Of a DNA stretch of 8,748 nucleotides, positions 6,944 to 8,748 are shown piece after piece. Position numbers and translations under genes: made by a program. The stretch comes from JBEKLJ01 sp050010255 (GTDB lineage Bacteria; Acidobacteriota; Terriglobia; Bryobacterales; Bryobacteraceae). Below the pieces are notes generated by a model. The model searched no databases and had not been told where the DNA came from. It saw nothing but the letters and a program-made list of their open reading frames with translations. Positions within the stretch are counted from its first letter, which is position 1. Every line of letters starts with the position of its first letter. The stretch lies in contig JBEKLJ010000216.1 of NCBI GenBank assembly GCA_050010255.1, forward strand, positions 1-8,748, given 5' to 3'.

Positions 6944-7106
6944 GGCAGGCATGAGTGCCCGCGCTACGGCGAAAGCCGGCTGCACCCGCTGTGTGGATGC
7001 CGCATCCCAGCGCACCGCCCCCGTCGCCTGAGTTCGTTCCCGCTGCGCGTTCTTACGGACGGATTGCAGGCAGGGATTCCAGGCGGCCGGCTGATACGAA
7101 TAGACT

Positions 7107-7111
7107 GGAGG
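7107..7111 (+). promoter_or_regulatory. Shine-Dalgarno site deciding the GH26-like start
   Basis: GGAGG ends 7 nt before the ATG at 7119 but only 1 nt before the in-frame ATG at 7113. Normal spacing therefore selects 7119. Confidence 0.65.
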
Positions 7112-7118
7112 AATGCGG

Positions 7119-8273
7119 ATGCGGCCGGTTGCCGGAGGTTCGCTGCTGTTGCTCCTCGCGGCGCCGGGGTGGTGCGCCGAAGCGCGCGCGTCCGGCCAGC
7201 CGGCCTCGAAGCTGGCCGAGCCGCCCGCCGGCCACTTCTACCACGGCGTGTACCCGGGCAGCGCCGACGGCATGGGGAGCGATTCCTCGCCGGCCGAGGT
7301 CAGGATCTACGAGAGAGTGATCGGCAAGCGGCCCACCTGGGTCTATGTGTGCCACAACTGGTACGAGGGCGCGGCCTTTCCGGCTCGCCAGGCGGAGTGG
7401 ATCCGGGCCAGCGGCAGCATCCCCTACATTCGGCTGATGCTGCTCAGCGGGCCGGAGATTCCGCGGCCTGACCCGGTCTACAGCTTGGCGAACATCAACC
7501 GCGGGCGGTTCGATGGCGAGCTGCGCCAGTGGATGCGCGGCGCCAGGCGCTTCAGCACGCCGGTGCTGGCCGAATACGGCGTCGAGGCCAACGGTCAGTG
7601 GTTCCCCTGGAACGGCCTGTGGAACCGCGAGGGCGGCAGCTACCAAGACGCGGTGGGCCGGTTTCGCGAGGCCTACCGCCGCATCGTGCGCATCGCGCGC
7701 GAGGAGGGCGCCGACAACGTTCGCTGGGTGTTCCACGTGGACCCTTGGGACGAGCCGGTCGCAGACTGGAACCGCCTGGAGAACTACTACCCGGGCGACG
7801 AATGGATCGACTGGGTGGGGGTGAGCGTTTACGGGCGGCAGGTGCCGAGCGACCCTTACTACCCGACGTTCCGCTGGCAGATGGACTGGGTCTACGGCCG
7901 GCTGACCAAGCTCACCTCGAAGCCGGTGATCGTCTGCGAGTTCGGCACGATCGCGGGCCCGAGGCAGGCGAAGTGGGCACGGGCGGCGCTATCGGACCTG
8001 ACCTCCGGGCGCTGGCCGCGCGTGATCGGGTTCGCCTGGTGGAATGCGGCGTTCAAGAACGACCCCGTGAGACCCGGCGCCCGGTCGGACATGCGCGTCC
8101 AGGACAGCCCCGCGCTGGCCAGCATTCTACGGACCTACGTGGGGCGGAACAGCCATGTGCTGAGCCTCGCCCAGACGGCGGCGCGCCCCGGGCTGAGCGC
8201 GGCGTCCAGTTCGTCTCGTAACCTCCCGCCTCTGCGGCGGAGCCGCACGGCCCTGCGGCATCCCTTACCGTGA
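7119..8273 (+). CDS. Exported GH26-like glycoside hydrolase (mannanase-type)
   Basis: A 384-residue protein with an N-terminal signal peptide (MRPVAGGSLLLLLAAPGWCAEA), probably cut near residue 22; the Cys at 19 lacks a good lipobox. The rest looks like a (beta/alpha)8 glycoside hydrolase of clan A, closest in motif pattern to family 26 (endo-beta-mannanase and relatives): GHFYHGVYPG near 38-47, the acid/base motif YGVEANGQWFPW with E156, GDEWIDWVGVSVYG (226-239), the nucleophile motif KPVIVCEFG with E274, and the aromatic FAWWN at 305-309. Typical GH26 enzymes have His just before the acid/base Glu; here it is Val155, so the substrate may differ from mannan. The last 40 or so residues are low-complexity and basic and lie outside the domain. 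The gene is monocistronic and divergent from mtgA. Family-level call is good; substrate is unknown. Confidence 0.8.
   Translation: MRPVAGGSLLLLLAAPGWCAEARASGQPASKLAEPPAGHFYHGVYPGSADGMGSDSSPAEVRIYERVIGKRPTWVYVCHNWYEGAAFPARQAEWIRASGSIPYIRLMLLSGPEIPRPDPVYSLANINRGRFDGELRQWMRGARRFSTPVLAEYGVEANGQWFPWNGLWNREGGSYQDAVGRFREAYRRIVRIAREEGADNVRWVFHVDPWDEPVADWNRLENYYPGDEWIDWVGVSVYGRQVPSDPYYPTFRWQMDWVYGRLTKLTSKPVIVCEFGTIAGPRQAKWARAALSDLTSGRWPRVIGFAWWNAAFKNDPVRPGARSDMRVQDSPALASILRTYVGRNSHVLSLAQTAARPGLSAASSSSRNLPPLRRSRTALRHPLP
8233..8247. repeat. Short hairpin near the end of the GH26-like gene
   Basis: TGCGGC (8233-8238) pairs with GCCGCA (8242-8247) across a 3-nt loop, within the low-complexity C-terminal coding tail and 24 bp before the stop codon ends. 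No T-tract follows, so a terminator role is doubtful. Confidence 0.4.
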
Positions 8274-8382
8274 ATAGACGGCGCCGACCAGTCGTCACCG
8301 GGCGATTGCCTGCGGGCTGATGTGGCGGCATTCTCGATTGTGGCTCACGCATGCAACTGCGGCGAGTGCAAAACTCACATTC

Positions 8383-8411
8383 TTGCGCCTGTATACAAGT
8401 GTCAGTATAAT
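8383..8411 (+). promoter_or_regulatory. Sigma-70-type promoter of the toxin gene
   Basis: A perfect TATAAT -10 box at 8406-8411 is preceded by TTGCGC at 8383-8388 (three of six matches to TTGACA) with an ideal 17-bp spacer. The expected transcript start, seven bases past the -10 box, is 8418, the G of the toxin GTG codon. The spacer contains the palindrome TGTATACA (8390-8397), and GTATA recurs at 8391 and 8405. A repressor, such as the antitoxin of an autoregulated toxin-antitoxin operon, could bind here. Confidence 0.65.
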
Positions 8412-8417
8412 CTGAGA

Positions 8418-8748
8418 GTGGTGGAGCCTGTCCTCCGACCCGTCGAGTGGCTGGGTGACAGCCGGGAGCGCGTCCGCGCGTTCCCCCAGTCGGCGCGCGA
8501 GGATGTGGGATTTCAGCTCGACCGAGTGCAACGCGGACTCGATCCGGCGGATTGGAGGCCCATGCCGCTGGTGGGTGTGGGAGTCATTGAGATTCGGGTA
8601 CACGCTGGCTCCGAGTATCGGGTGTTTTACCTGGCGAGATTCAGACACGCGGTGTACATCTTGCACGCGTTCGTGAAGAAGACGCCGCGAACAGCCGCAC
8701 GAGACATTGTGCTTGCACGGCGGCGTTACCGCGAGTTGCTGAGGAGGA
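8418..8748 (+). CDS. RelE/HigB-superfamily toxin, Gp49-like, 3' end outside window
   Basis: About 110 codons are visible from GTG at 8418 (a second GTG follows at 8421) and the frame is still open at the window end. The pattern fits the phage-derived Gp49-like/HigB branch of the RelE toxin superfamily: a short N-terminal strand, the helix DSRERVRAFPQSAREDVGFQLDR, a strand VGVIEIRVHAGSEYRVFYLARF, then YILHAFVKKTPRTAARDIVLARRRYREL, where the F.KKT.+T...DI..A..R..E tail is the family hallmark. Such toxins are ribosome-dependent mRNA endonucleases, and in this subfamily the toxin gene usually precedes a HigA/Xre-type antitoxin. That antitoxin would lie beyond the window. The length suggests only the last few residues are missing. 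No ribosome-binding site is seen; the promoter at 8383-8411 would start the transcript on the GTG, implying leaderless translation. Confidence 0.82.
   Translation, partial: MVEPVLRPVEWLGDSRERVRAFPQSAREDVGFQLDRVQRGLDPADWRPMPLVGVGVIEIRVHAGSEYRVFYLARFRHAVYILHAFVKKTPRTAARDIVLARRRYRELLRR

Larger units (their letters stand above)
6808..7064. repeat. 257-bp segment with 13-bp terminal inverted repeats
   Basis: ATCCGTCCGTAAG at 6808-6820 is the exact reverse complement of 7052-7064. Between the arms lie at least two strong hairpins (6863-6880 and 6922-6943) and a smaller one (GGCA/TGCC, about 6948-6959). A size of about 260 bp, terminal inverted repeats, no gene, and a position in an intergenic gap resemble a MITE or a cluster of dispersed palindromic units. 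I see no clear target-site duplication, although AGGCAGG occurs just outside both ends (6796-6802 and 7068-7074). Confidence 0.5.
6768..7118. other. Divergent intergenic region rich in palindromes
   Basis: This 351-bp stretch separates mtgA from the GH26-like gene. I see no convincing coding sequence: the short open frames crossing it have no start context and lack protein-family features. It holds a segment bounded by 13-bp inverted repeats with several short hairpins inside, plus the start-proximal signals of both neighbours. Confidence 0.7.

Noticed and set aside
6198..7031. Plus-strand open frame (277 codons) opposite mtgA and into the gap
   Set aside because: It is antisense to the GT51 catalytic motifs and continues through the palindromic region; the composition is not protein-like.
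7113..7118. ATG at 7113 as the start of the GH26-like gene
   Set aside because: GGAGG would be only 1 nt away; the ATG at 7119 has normal 7-nt spacing.
8455..8676. Small plus-strand open frame overlapping the toxin in another frame
   Set aside because: The toxin frame shows the Gp49/HigB pattern and has the promoter; this frame has neither.

Overview
The window is GC-rich, gene-dense bacterial chromosome with seven protein genes, one broken gene and several palindromic intergenic elements. It carries no rRNA, tRNA, CRISPR array, transposase or phage gene that I can see. The periplasmic-type sensor kinase, the lone monofunctional peptidoglycan transglycosylase and the signal-peptide enzyme fit a Gram-negative-type cell. 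The mix of a TGS-domain GTPase, kinesin-light-chain-type TPR protein, PhoB/PhoR pair, Gp49-type toxin and abundant palindromic intergenic repeats suggests Acidobacteriota (a Solibacter-like soil lineage). That placement is inference only.

Layout from left to right: (1) 107-1048 (+), an Obg/DRG-type GTPase with a C-terminal TGS domain. (2) 1265-2314 (+), a TPR protein behind a leader with a good -10 box and a tandem 9-bp repeat. (3) 2344-2523, an almost complete 180-bp palindrome bounded by 19-bp terminal inverted repeats ending in TA, between convergent genes. (4) 2529-3301 (-), malate dehydrogenase broken by an internal deletion of about 166 bp that also shifts frame. (5) 3524-6001 (+), a two-gene operon for a PhoB-type response regulator and PhoR-type histidine kinase, with abutting reading frames. 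(6) 6054-6767 (-), monofunctional transglycosylase MtgA. (7) 6768-7118, a 351-bp divergent intergenic region holding a 257-bp segment with 13-bp terminal inverted repeats and strong internal hairpins. (8) 7119-8273 (+), an exported GH26-like glycoside hydrolase. (9) 8418 to the window end (+), a RelE/HigB-superfamily (Gp49-like) toxin, probably the first gene of a toxin-antitoxin operon, whose promoter places the transcript start on the GTG codon.

The genes do not form one pathway. PhoB and PhoR work as a pair: the kinase senses an envelope or phosphate-related signal and phosphorylates the regulator. MtgA and the exported glycoside hydrolase both act outside the inner membrane but are divergently transcribed and need not be linked. 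I found no convincing new multi-gene system. The points most worth a second look are the disrupted mdh, the two palindromic elements and the apparently leaderless toxin gene.
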